A DNA stretch of 64,000 bases from Paenibacillus sp. SC116 (lineage in GTDB: Bacteria; Bacillota; Bacilli; Paenibacillales; Paenibacillaceae), in the NCBI RefSeq assembly GCF_024733555.1, contig NZ_JANIOF010000001.1:1388856-1452855 (forward strand), read 5' to 3'. A program made the position numbers and the translations under genes. The number at the start of each line of letters is the position of its first letter. Position 1 is the stretch's first letter. A model generated the notes under the pieces. It worked only from the letters and a program-made list of their open reading frames with translations, was not told where the DNA came from and did not search any database. Shown piece after piece: positions 9,950 to 17,753 of this stretch.

Positions 9950-11476
9950 CTATTCTCCCCCCAACTTTCCTGCCATCATTAATCCTAACTTCTGCTCATT
10001 GGTAGCCGCAGGAGTCGTCTCTCCAACAATTTGTCCGTTGAAAATAACGAGAATGCGATCTGCTACATCTAAAATTTCATCCAATTCGAATGAAACGAGC
10101 AGAACGGCTTTGCCAGCATCGCGTTCAGCAATTAACTGTTTATGCACAAATGAGATAGCTCCTACATCCAAGCCACGAGTTGGCTGTGCAGCAATTAGGA
10201 ATTTCGGATTCGCCTCGATCTCGCGTGCGATAATGATTTTTTGCTGGTTACCACCAGATAGCGAACGTGCTTGAACCTCTGTACCTGGCGTACGAATATC
10301 ATAGTTTTCAATGAAACGCTCTGCTTCTTTTCTTATATTGGTTTCTTGCAATATTCCAAACTTGCTCATTGGTTCATTGTAATAAGACTTCAAGACCGAG
10401 TTTTCACTCACTGTAAAATCAAGGACAAGTCCATGTTTATGTCTATCCTGTGGAATGTGCCCAACACCTGATTCACTGACTGCACGCGGAGATAAATTGC
10501 CCATATCTGCGCCATTCAAGCGAATGGAGCCAGAATCCACCTTCATCATGCCAGTCAATGCCTCTATTAGTTCACTTTGACCGTTTCCGTCTACACCAGC
10601 AATACCAACGATTTCACCTGCACGAATGTCGAAGCTTACACCTCGAAGCATAGCTTGACCGCTTGCATCCTTCACATGCAGATCCTTTACTTCCAGCATT
10701 CGTTCACCAGGCTGCGCAGGCTCTTTATCTACATGAAGGCTTACGTTACGACCAACCATACGCTCTGCAAGCGCTTCCGGAGAAGCTGTAGCTACGTCCA
10801 GCGTATCGATAACTTTACCCCTGCGAATAACCGTACAACGATCTGCAATTTCCATTATCTCTTTTAGCTTGTGCGTAATGATGATGATGGATTTGCCTTC
10901 TGCCGCCAGTCCTTTCAATATAGCAAGCAATTCAGTAATCTCTTGTGGCGTCAGCACAGCCGTCGGTTCGTCAAAAATCAGAATATCTGCACCGCGGTAC
11001 AAAATTTTCATGATTTCTACACGCTGCTGCATACCTACTGAGATCGAATCTACAACTGCATGTGGCTTAATATTTAAATTGTATCTATCAGACAATTCCT
11101 GAATTCGCTGCGCAGATGACTTAAGATCAATAGCTAGACCTTTCTTCGTCTCCATGCCTAGTACAATATTTTCTGTTACCGTGAACGGTGGTACGAGCTT
11201 AAAATGCTGATGAACCATTCCGATGCCGAGTTCAATTGCTTTACTAGGGGTGTCCATGGAAACTGGCTGGCCATTTACCCAAATCTCACCTTCACTTGGC
11301 TGGTAAAGACCAAACACCATATTCATCAGAGTCGATTTCCCGGCCCCGTTCTCACCTAGCAGCGCTAATATTTCACCCTTGCGCAACTGTAAGTCTATGC
11401 TGTCATTTGCAACGATTCCCGGAAATCGCTTGGTGAGCCCCTTAAGCTCAAGAACGATGTCGTGTTGAGCGGTCAT
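9950..11476 (-). CDS. nupO: Nucleoside ABC transporter ATP-binding protein NupO
   Basis: This 508-residue protein has two fused ATPase domains. The first carries Walker A GENGAGKST (41-49), a DEPTAVLTP Walker B and signature SVGMQQR. The second (from about residue 255) has the degenerate Walker A GVDGNGQSE and signature LSGGNQQK normal for sugar/nucleoside importers of this class. It is cytoplasmic and energises NupP/NupQ. AAGGAGG precedes the ATG. A stem-loop without a T run lies between it and nupN. Confidence 0.94.
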   Translation of the reverse strand: MTAQHDIVLELKGLTKRFPGIVANDSIDLQLRKGEILALLGENGAGKSTLMNMVFGLYQPSEGEIWVNGQPVSMDTPSKAIELGIGMVHQHFKLVPPFTVTENIVLGMETKKGLAIDLKSSAQRIQELSDRYNLNIKPHAVVDSISVGMQQRVEIMKILYRGADILIFDEPTAVLTPQEITELLAILKGLAAEGKSIIIITHKLKEIMEIADRCTVIRRGKVIDTLDVATASPEALAERMVGRNVSLHVDKEPAQPGERMLEVKDLHVKDASGQAMLRGVSFDIRAGEIVGIAGVDGNGQSELIEALTGMMKVDSGSIRLNGADMGNLSPRAVSESGVGHIPQDRHKHGLVLDFTVSENSVLKSYYNEPMSKFGILQETNIRKEAERFIENYDIRTPGTEVQARSLSGGNQQKIIIAREIEANPKFLIAAQPTRGLDVGAISFVHKQLIAERDAGKAVLLVSFELDEILDVADRILVIFNGQIVGETTPAATNEQKLGLMMAGKLGGE

Positions 11477-11496
11477 ACGGATTCCTCCTTAAGAAG

Positions 11497-11524
11497 TTCC
11501 CCCACCACTTATGCGGCAGGGGAA
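11497..11524 (-). other. Intercistronic stem-loop between nupN and nupO
   Basis: TTCCCC (11497-11502) pairs with GGGGAA (11519-11524). It is not followed by a T run, so it is not a normal terminator. Such stem-loops after a binding-protein gene often stabilise its 3' end, giving more binding protein than ATPase (inference). Confidence 0.5.
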
Positions 11525-11552
11525 TTGGCAATGCATATCGTAAAAGTAACAA

Positions 11553-12590
11553 TTACTCGCTAGGAACTTTAATTTCACCGTTGATAATTTTCGTACGGAA
11601 CTCTTCTACTTTTTCCAATACTTCTGGAGCAACGTTCTTCGTAGAAGTAGGCGCGATATCTACACCTTTTTCTTTCAATCCCATGTAAGTTGTTTTACCT
11701 GCTGGGAACTTGTCGCCTTCCAATTGGTTCGTAATTTCGATTACTGCATTGTCAACACGCTTGATCATAGAAGTCAATGTAATCTCATCACCGAATGTCA
11801 AGGATTGGTCCATATCTACACCGATAACCCAAACATTTTCACCGCGTTGCTTACGTTCTTTTGCTTCATTAAATACACCGTTACCTGTCATACCAGATGC
11901 GTGGAAAATAATGTCCGCGCCGCCTTCATAAATCGTAGAAGCTGCAGATTTACCTTTGTCTACACGGCTGAAGTCTGCTGTGTAAATAACTTTCAAGTTC
12001 TTCGCTGCTTCTGGGTTAACTGCTTCTACACCAGCGCGGAAGCCAACTTCAAAGCGCTTGATAACTGGCAATTCCAAGCCGCCTACGAAACCAAGTTTGT
12101 TCGTTTTAGTTGTTAGACCAGCAATAACACCAACCAAGAAAGAGCCTTCATGCTCTTGGAACAGGACGGAAGCGACGTTAGGTGCTTTTACTTCCGCGTC
12201 AATAATAGCAAGTTTAGCATTTGGATTTTCTCCTGCAATTTGCTTAACAGGATCCATCATTGTAAAGCCTGTTGCCCATGTCAAATCATAGCCACTCTTT
12301 ACGAATTGGTTCAAGTTAGGAATGATTTCGGAGTCTTTTTTAGGCTCCATGTACTTGACATTAACACCTTTTTCATCACGAAGCTTTTGCAAGCCTTCCC
12401 ACGCACTCTGGTTGAATGACTTGTCGTTTACACTACCCAAGTCTGTTACGAGGCCTACTTTAAGATCACTTTTAGGTGCTGAGCCACCAGCTGCTGAATC
12501 TGTCTCTTTGTTTTTAGCGCCACAGCCAGACAATACGAGCGTGAGCACCATAACACTTGCAAGCATTAATAACCAACCTTTTTTCTTCAT
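11553..12590 (-). CDS. nupN: Nucleoside-binding lipoprotein, BmpA/Med family (NupN)
   Basis: This 345-residue secreted lipoprotein has a signal peptide ending in LSGC (Cys23). It contains the Bmp/PnrA signatures VGLVTDLGSVNDKSFNQSAW and HASGMTGNGVFNEA. PnrA-type proteins bind purine nucleosides outside the membrane and pass them to an ABC channel. It is the first gene of nupNOPQ and begins after AGGGGG. The upstream region (12639-12700) holds repeated GTAAC/GTTAC motifs that look like regulator sites. The regulator gene at 12804 is divergent. Confidence 0.93.
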   Translation of the reverse strand: MKKKGWLLMLASVMVLTLVLSGCGAKNKETDSAAGGSAPKSDLKVGLVTDLGSVNDKSFNQSAWEGLQKLRDEKGVNVKYMEPKKDSEIIPNLNQFVKSGYDLTWATGFTMMDPVKQIAGENPNAKLAIIDAEVKAPNVASVLFQEHEGSFLVGVIAGLTTKTNKLGFVGGLELPVIKRFEVGFRAGVEAVNPEAAKNLKVIYTADFSRVDKGKSAASTIYEGGADIIFHASGMTGNGVFNEAKERKQRGENVWVIGVDMDQSLTFGDEITLTSMIKRVDNAVIEITNQLEGDKFPAGKTTYMGLKEKGVDIAPTSTKNVAPEVLEKVEEFRTKIINGEIKVPSE

Positions 12591-12638
12591 GCGTATGTTC
12601 CCCCTATGAATGATGTATTGGAATTGCCATTACCTATC

Positions 12639-12700
12639 GTAACCTAAGTTACTAAAATGCACCATAACTTTGTTACTAGAAATATAGCTGGTAACTAAAA
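12639..12700 (-). promoter_or_regulatory. Cluster of GTAAC/GTTAC motifs upstream of nupN
   Basis: A perfect inverted repeat GTAAC-N4-GTTAC lies at 12639-12652. Further copies occur at 12672-12676 and 12691-12695. Three of them extend to GT(T/A)ACTA(A/G)AA as direct repeats starting at 12648, 12672 and 12691. Position before the first gene of the operon suggests operator sites. The binding protein is unknown. Confidence 0.45.
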
Positions 12701-12736
12701 CCATCACCTCCACACTAAAGTAATCAGAAGTTAAAC

Positions 12737-12766
12737 TTGGTTTGAAAGCGTTTTCTAGTGTATGAT
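12737..12766 (+). promoter_or_regulatory. Sigma-A type promoter of the Crp/Fnr gene
   Basis: A -35 box TTGGTT (12737-12742) and a -10 box TATGAT (12761-12766) are separated by 18 bases. Transcription would begin near 12773, 31 bases before the ATG. Confidence 0.6.
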
Positions 12767-12774
12767 GACACTAG
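12755..12774 (+). promoter_or_regulatory. Crp/Fnr-like palindrome over the -10 box
   Basis: CTAGTGT-N6-ACACTAG is a perfect inverted repeat with the 6-base spacing typical of Crp/Fnr sites. It covers the -10 box and start of transcription of the Crp/Fnr gene. Position predicts repression, probably autoregulation (inference). Confidence 0.55.
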
Positions 12775-12803
12775 TGATACTATAAACAAGGTGGATTAAT
12801 ACG

Positions 12804-13544
12804 ATGATTGATGATCTGCGTCAGGTTAACTTCTTTCAGGATTTGCCTGAGCATGCTATAAAAGAACTGATTCCTAAGCTAAAGCACCGTCATTTCAAAA
12901 AGAATCACACCATTATTTACGAAGAAGATACGAACAGAGACATTTTTATTATTCGCTCCGGCTTCGTCAAAGTTTATCGCATTGAGGAAGATAAAGAGTT
13001 TATTTTCAACTTCTTCTTCCCTGGCGAAACCATTGGCGAAGTGGAAGCTATCGATCCTGCCTCCGCTAGAATTGCTTCTATTGAAGCAATGGATAACGTA
13101 CAGGCATGGATGCTTAGCGGTGAAGACTTTATGGAACTAACCGAACGATATCCTTCGATATTGCGTCGTGCCTACTGCCAGCTCGTAGATAACATTCGGG
13201 TGTTGAATCGTAAAATATGCTACTTATCCTTTATGGACGTTAGACGTAAATGCGCTAACCTGCTGCTGGACCTATCAACCAACTTAGGTGTTGAAGACAG
13301 CGGTTACATTCAAATTCAATATAAGTTCCCTCATCATGTACTTGCCAATATGGTAGGCGTGACGCGAGAGTCTTTATCCAAGACACTCAAAGAATTTCAA
13401 GATGAAGGATTAATAGCTGTTAATCAGAAAACGATTACAATTATGAATTTGAAGAAAATGTCAGAAGTCAGTGATTCTGCATTCATTGAACAGAAACAGC
13501 GCTTCTGGCGCCGTAAAGACACTGCCCATACATTCAACTCTTAG
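12804..13544 (+). CDS. Crp/Fnr family transcriptional regulator
   Basis: This 246-residue DNA-binding protein has an N-terminal cyclic-nucleotide-binding-like barrel (about 8-125) and a C-terminal winged helix of the HTH_CRP type (about 150-225) including HHVLANMVGVTRESLSKTLK. No Cys cluster of the kind used by oxygen-sensing FNR is visible, so the signal is unclear. AAGGTGG precedes the ATG. It is divergent from nupN and followed by deoD, with a Crp-like palindrome in its own promoter and another site before deoD. A role in nucleoside uptake and salvage is an inference from context. Confidence 0.9.
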   Translation: MIDDLRQVNFFQDLPEHAIKELIPKLKHRHFKKNHTIIYEEDTNRDIFIIRSGFVKVYRIEEDKEFIFNFFFPGETIGEVEAIDPASARIASIEAMDNVQAWMLSGEDFMELTERYPSILRRAYCQLVDNIRVLNRKICYLSFMDVRRKCANLLLDLSTNLGVEDSGYIQIQYKFPHHVLANMVGVTRESLSKTLKEFQDEGLIAVNQKTITIMNLKKMSEVSDSAFIEQKQRFWRRKDTAHTFNS

Positions 13545-13890
13545 CTGGCTACTTTTTTAAAATAGCAACATCCAACTGAATTATTGAATGAATGCCTGTA
13601 CCAGAACTTCTTTGCTAAATGATTCTAGCACCATTGTAGTCCAACCTTTGGCCTAGTCGCAGTGAAGCCGAGAACTATTTTTTTGTGAGCAAGAACACAA
13701 AATGAAAACGTTACAAAACACTGAAATGATGAATATGTGGTGTTAGGCTAGTATTCAAACAGCATTTTCGTGTCATCCTATATTAACGGTATCAACCTTG
13801 ATCTTCAATTAACCGATGGTCAAAGTTGATCATTCAAATTAAGATGATACATGTTGTTACATTACACGAATGACAATTTGGAGGTTTAGC
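13545..13890 (+). other. Intergenic region between the Crp/Fnr gene and deoD
   Basis: This 346-bp stretch holds no gene that I can see. It contains a Crp-like site at 13684-13699. It also holds two imperfect direct repeats beginning TTGATC and containing TTCAA (13798-13812 and 13826-13842). No strong -35/-10 pair was found, although GATACA near 13846 could be part of a promoter. Confidence 0.5.
13684..13699 (+). promoter_or_regulatory. Crp-like site upstream of deoD
   Basis: TGTGA-N6-ACACA differs from the Crp/Fnr consensus TGTGA-N6-TCACA at one position. It lies 192 bp before deoD and 140 bp after the stop of the Crp/Fnr gene. Confidence 0.4.
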
Positions 13891-14601
13891 ATGAGTATAC
13901 ATTTAGAAGCTCCACAAGGTGCAATTGCAGAGAAAGTACTTCTTCCAGGTGACCCGCTTCGTGCGAAGCATATTGCAGAGACATTTTTAGAAGATGTGCA
14001 ATGCTATAACCAAGTTCGTAACATGTTTGGCTATACTGGTACTTACAAAGGTGAGCGTATCTCTGTACAGGGAACAGGTATGGGTATTCCGTCCTTCTCC
14101 ATTTATGCTACAGAGCTTATTAAAGATTACGGCGTTAAAACATTGGTTCGTGTAGGTACTTGCGGAGCAATTCAACATGAAGTTCAACTTCGTGAAGTAT
14201 TGATGGCACAGGGCGTTACAACAGATTCATCCATCATTTCACACTACTTCCCTGGCCTTTCATTCTCGCCAATTGCAGATTTCGATCTATTGCATCGTGC
14301 ATACATGATTTCTCAAGAACGTCAAATGCAAGTGCGTGTTGGTAATGTTCACACTTCCGACTACTTCTACTCCGAGAACCCAGAGGCTGTTAACAGACTT
14401 GGTAACTTCGGCGTAATGGCTGTAGAGATGGAAACAGCTGCATTATACACATTGGCTGCAAAGCATGGCGTAAAAGCGTTGTCCTTGCTAACAGTAAGCG
14501 ATCACATTCTAACAGGCGAGCAAACTAGCTCCCAAGAGCGCCAAACAACATTTAACCAAATGATCGAGCTTGCGCTTGATGCGATCGTAGAAGGTAAATA
14601 A
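13891..14601 (+). CDS. deoD: Purine-nucleoside phosphorylase DeoD
   Basis: This 236-residue cytoplasmic enzyme cleaves purine (deoxy)nucleosides with phosphate to free base and (deoxy)ribose-1-phosphate. It is of the hexameric bacterial type: GDPLRAK phosphate-binding motif near residue 20, [11 protein letters not shown] near 180 and the catalytic TVSDH near 203. Length is normal. The ATG at 13891 has GGAGG 6 bases upstream. It stands alone on the plus strand with a terminator behind it. The trimeric-type enzyme PunA is encoded at 33126, so both purine phosphorylase classes are present. Confidence 0.96.
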   Translation: MSIHLEAPQGAIAEKVLLPGDPLRAKHIAETFLEDVQCYNQVRNMFGYTGTYKGERISVQGTGMGIPSFSIYATELIKDYGVKTLVRVGTCGAIQHEVQLREVLMAQGVTTDSSIISHYFPGLSFSPIADFDLLHRAYMISQERQMQVRVGNVHTSDYFYSENPEAVNRLGNFGVMAVEMETAALYTLAAKHGVKALSLLTVSDHILTGEQTSSQERQTTFNQMIELALDAIVEGK

Positions 14602-14633
14602 GATTCGTATTTGTTTGAAATGCGAAATACATG

Positions 14634-14677
14634 AAACACAGCCGGGCATTCCAATAAGGAAAGCCCGGTTTGTTTTC
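14634..14677 (+). terminator. Terminator after deoD
   Basis: CCGGGC and GCCCGG arms (from 14642 and 14663) with a loop of about 14 bases are followed by TTTGTTTT on the plus strand. Confidence 0.88.
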
Positions 14678-14730
14678 GTTTCCACCTGCGGTATAAGGAC
14701 GTACCAGAACGGGGAATACAATGCTGTATG

Positions 14731-14759
14731 TTGTGTTCACTATCTCGATATGTTATAGT
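14731..14759 (+). promoter_or_regulatory. Sigma-A type promoter of helD
   Basis: TTGTGT (14731-14736) and TATAGT (14754-14759) are separated by 17 bases, about 70 bp before the helD start. Confidence 0.6.
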
Positions 14760-14830
14760 TACCTTCCTGTTTTTACGTACGTAAGAACAATGTGGTGCTA
14801 TTTCAAATTACTCTTAGGAGGTAACTGAAA

Positions 14831-16969
14831 GTGAGCGAATCTTTTCAAAGTGCCTATCAAGATGAAGAACAACGTCTCGAACAGACATTGTCTCTCATTC
14901 ATAGGCAGTATGATGAACTGAAACAAATCCCAGTCTATCGTGGCTCAGATTTTACAGAGCAAGTACTTGAGGATCATCGTGAAACAAGAAGGCAACAGCT
15001 TCGTAGAGCTATTAAAGACCCGTACTTCGCGAGAATGGACGTACGACAAGTCGGTCGTGACAATAGCCATATTCTCTATATAGGTAAACAAGGCGTCGAC
15101 GATGAAGAGACCTGGAAGCTTGGTGATACAGAAGCCTACCCTCTTGTATTGGATTGGAGAGCTCCGGTTGCTAGTTTATTTTATGCTTTCAACGGAGGAG
15201 AAGATGCCGTTTCGTATGAAACTCCTGAAGGAACCGAAACAGCGCATGTCGATTTGAAGCGAAATCTGGTCATCCGTCAGGAACGTTTGCAACGGGTAGC
15301 AGATACGTATAATCGCTCATCTGGAGATGAACATGTAAACGATGAGTTTCTCGTCTACCGACTAGGTGAAAATAAAGACAATAAACTTCGTGATATCGTA
15401 TCCACGATTCAAGCAGAGCAGGATCTCATTATTCGTGCACCCAAAAACAAAGCCTTGTTTATACAAGGAGTTGCTGGTAGTGGTAAAACAACGGTAGCCC
15501 TGCATCGCTTGGCGTTTTTACTTTATCAGTATCAAGAGCAAGTACGAGCGGAACGAATGATTATATTTGCCCCTAACCGAATGTTCTTGGATTATATATC
15601 TGATGTGCTTCCTGAACTAGGTGTAGGCAATATCCAACAGCGCACCTTTGCTGATTGGGCGCTTGAATGGATCGAGCTAGATGATCGGGTACATTTCATC
15701 AGCTCAGCAGAAGAAGCCGAGCTCTGGTATGGTGAGTTGCAAGGAGCCCATCAAGATATTCAGGCTGCTGGCGGTAGAATGAAAGGTTCTCTTGCATGGA
15801 AACAACTTATTCAGGATGCTGTGCAAGACATTGTCGAGCAGGCCGTACCAGAAGAAGACTTTAGTCCATGGGACGGGGCGCTTATTCAACGTGAGCAGTT
15901 GATGACATGGTATCATGAGGAGTACCGTTCATATGCTCCTGCTAAGCGGCTAGAACGTGTATCTGCACGTATTCAACGTTGGATTGAAATGGAACTGAAG
16001 CGTGAGCGTTCACGTACAGCTCTTCAGGAGAAGAAACGCAAATCATCTTCCCGTCTGAAAGCATATATGAAAAAATGGCCAAAGCCAGAAGTGCTGCATA
16101 TCTACAAAACACTGATAAAAGCTGAAACAGTACGTCATTTTTTAACACCAGCATTATGGAAACAAACGGTCAGCGATCTGAAACAAAATAAAATTCGCCA
16201 AGAAGACTTAACCACTTTGACCTATATCCATGTGCTTATGCATGGCGTTGAGCGTACGCATACTTTTGATCACATTGTCATTGATGAGGCACAAGACTTC
16301 TCTCCCCTTCATCTGGCTTTATTGAATCAATGCGTCCGCAGTCAATCATTTACTGTGCTTGGCGATCTTTCTCAGGGCATTCATGCTTATGCTGGCATCG
16401 AAAGCTGGGATGAACTTCGCAATCTTTTCCCAGAAGAAGATACAGGTTACTTCGAGCTAAAACGAAGCTACCGCTCCACAATGGAGATTATAGAGTTTGC
16501 CAATGTCATCTTGAAACGCGGAATTACGAACCCAATTCTGGCAGAGCCTGTCTTCCGCAGTGGGGAACCTGTTCGAGTCCTTTCACATGGCGAGGATAAC
16601 CAGCTCACTTATATCGAAAATGAGCTTAGAGCCATGAAAGAACACAACTATGAGACAACAGCTCTGCTCACTCGCACGACTGAGGAAGCGCGTCAATTAG
16701 CTGCTCAACTTAGAGAGAACGGTTGGGAAATTAATTTGATGGATGGCAAACAAGATAAGTATGCAGGGGGCATCTCTGTACTGCCTGTATATCTATCGAA
16801 AGGTTTGGAGTTTGATGCCGTAACGATTGTTGGTGCTGACAGCAGCCGCTATGGTCTGCAGCCACTTGAGACTCGCCTGCTCTATGTAGGCTGTACAAGA
16901 GCATTGCATCGCTTAACTGTACTGTATACGGGAACATGTACCCCGTTAATTGATAACGCCACCGAATAA
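14831..16969 (+). CDS. helD: RNA polymerase-recycling helicase-like ATPase HelD
   Basis: This 712-residue UvrD/Rep-like superfamily 1 ATPase shows a long N-terminal arm, Walker A GVAGSGKT (213-220), motif II IDEAQD near residue 485, a middle basic insertion around 380-410 and the C-terminal motif LLYVGCTRALHRL. HelD binds stalled RNA polymerase and frees it from DNA using ATP. The start is GTG at 14831 with AGGAGG 8-9 bases upstream. It is somewhat shorter than B. subtilis HelD but all ATPase motifs are in place. A strong terminator follows. Confidence 0.93.
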   Translation: MSESFQSAYQDEEQRLEQTLSLIHRQYDELKQIPVYRGSDFTEQVLEDHRETRRQQLRRAIKDPYFARMDVRQVGRDNSHILYIGKQGVDDEETWKLGDTEAYPLVLDWRAPVASLFYAFNGGEDAVSYETPEGTETAHVDLKRNLVIRQERLQRVADTYNRSSGDEHVNDEFLVYRLGENKDNKLRDIVSTIQAEQDLIIRAPKNKALFIQGVAGSGKTTVALHRLAFLLYQYQEQVRAERMIIFAPNRMFLDYISDVLPELGVGNIQQRTFADWALEWIELDDRVHFISSAEEAELWYGELQGAHQDIQAAGGRMKGSLAWKQLIQDAVQDIVEQAVPEEDFSPWDGALIQREQLMTWYHEEYRSYAPAKRLERVSARIQRWIEMELKRERSRTALQEKKRKSSSRLKAYMKKWPKPEVLHIYKTLIKAETVRHFLTPALWKQTVSDLKQNKIRQEDLTTLTYIHVLMHGVERTHTFDHIVIDEAQDFSPLHLALLNQCVRSQSFTVLGDLSQGIHAYAGIESWDELRNLFPEEDTGYFELKRSYRSTMEIIEFANVILKRGITNPILAEPVFRSGEPVRVLSHGEDNQLTYIENELRAMKEHNYETTALLTRTTEEARQLAAQLRENGWEINLMDGKQDKYAGGISVLPVYLSKGLEFDAVTIVGADSSRYGLQPLETRLLYVGCTRALHRLTVLYTGTCTPLIDNATE

Positions 16970-16980
16970 TTATTGGTTAA

Positions 16981-17031
16981 TAAAGCCCAGACGCCCCCTT
17001 TTTCGTTATAAAAAGGGGGCGTCTGGGTTTA
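16981..17031 (+). terminator. Strong terminator after helD
   Basis: A stem of over 20 bp (16981-17003 with 17010-17031) includes CCCAGACGCCCCC paired to GGGGGCGTCTGGG. T runs flank it on both strands, so it can work in both directions. Confidence 0.95.
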
Positions 17032-17236
17032 TTCATTTTTGAATATGCAAAGCAGCACCTTCCTATAGCAGCAACCTATCTTCTACGTTGCAAAATATTT
17101 TTTCTAAGCTGTGATCGATTTTACTTCGTTTGGTTTAAGTACTATATAGAAAATCAAAAAAATATTAGCGCCTCATTTAATTTCATGAAACTTTTTCTAA
17201 TCATAAAACGTCATTCTATTGAAGGAGGTTATGAAA

Positions 17237-17695
17237 TTGAAGAAAACCACCCTAGTAACCTTTACATTAGTCATTGCCCTTTCACTAAATCTAGTTCCAC
17301 CTGTACAGGCTGCGACTACAGTTGACAACCATACCGTTAATGTGGTCAACGCTCATGGTGAATCCATTTTATCAGGAGCAATTATGCACGAAGGCGCTAG
17401 CTACATTCTTGCATCTCAGCTCCATGAAGTGATGGACGTTGAGCTTAGCTGGGAATCCACCTCCCATTCCGTTACCATAAAAGGAGGGCAAAATCAGGTT
17501 AATTGGTATTCCATTAGCGACAAGCTAAAAGTAAATGGAAAAGATGTTACCTTAACCGAAAAGCCAATTATTAAAAATAAACGCACCTATGTACCTATTT
17601 CACTTCTTAAAAAAGTATTCAGACTTCCAGTCAGCTGGGACCAGCCATCCAAGACCGCTATCTTCTTGGATGGTAGCTCAGCTGACGATTCGTAA
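17237..17695 (+). CDS. Secreted copper amine oxidase N-terminal-like (stalk) domain protein
   Basis: This 152-residue protein has a signal peptide (KK, then a hydrophobic core, then VQAAT). Two repeats follow of the copper amine oxidase N-terminal type: a beta motif ending in LSWESTSHSVTIKGG and another ending in PVSWDQPSKTAIFLDG. Such domains are frequent in Paenibacillus as wall-facing stalk modules; no enzyme domain is attached. The start chosen is TTG at 17237, 8 bases after AAGGAGG; the ATG at 17231 is only 2 bases from it. Function is unknown. Confidence 0.8.
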   Translation: MKKTTLVTFTLVIALSLNLVPPVQAATTVDNHTVNVVNAHGESILSGAIMHEGASYILASQLHEVMDVELSWESTSHSVTIKGGQNQVNWYSISDKLKVNGKDVTLTEKPIIKNKRTYVPISLLKKVFRLPVSWDQPSKTAIFLDGSSADDS

Positions 17696-17700
17696 TGCAC

Positions 17701-17740
17701 AAAAAACAACCTTAGTTCGTTCTCACACGTAACTAAGGCT
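17701..17740 (-). terminator. Terminator after the ydbS-ydbT genes
   Basis: ACCTTAGTT (17709-17717) pairs with AACTAAGG (17731-17738). On the minus strand the stem is followed by TTGTTTTTT. It ends the transcript running through 17754. Confidence 0.85.
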
Positions 17741-17753
17741 GTCGCTGCAGTCG

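Noticed and set aside
11477-13890. Purine riboswitch before nupN or deoD
   Set aside because: No three-way junction with the conserved core could be drawn; the regions hold only simple repeats.
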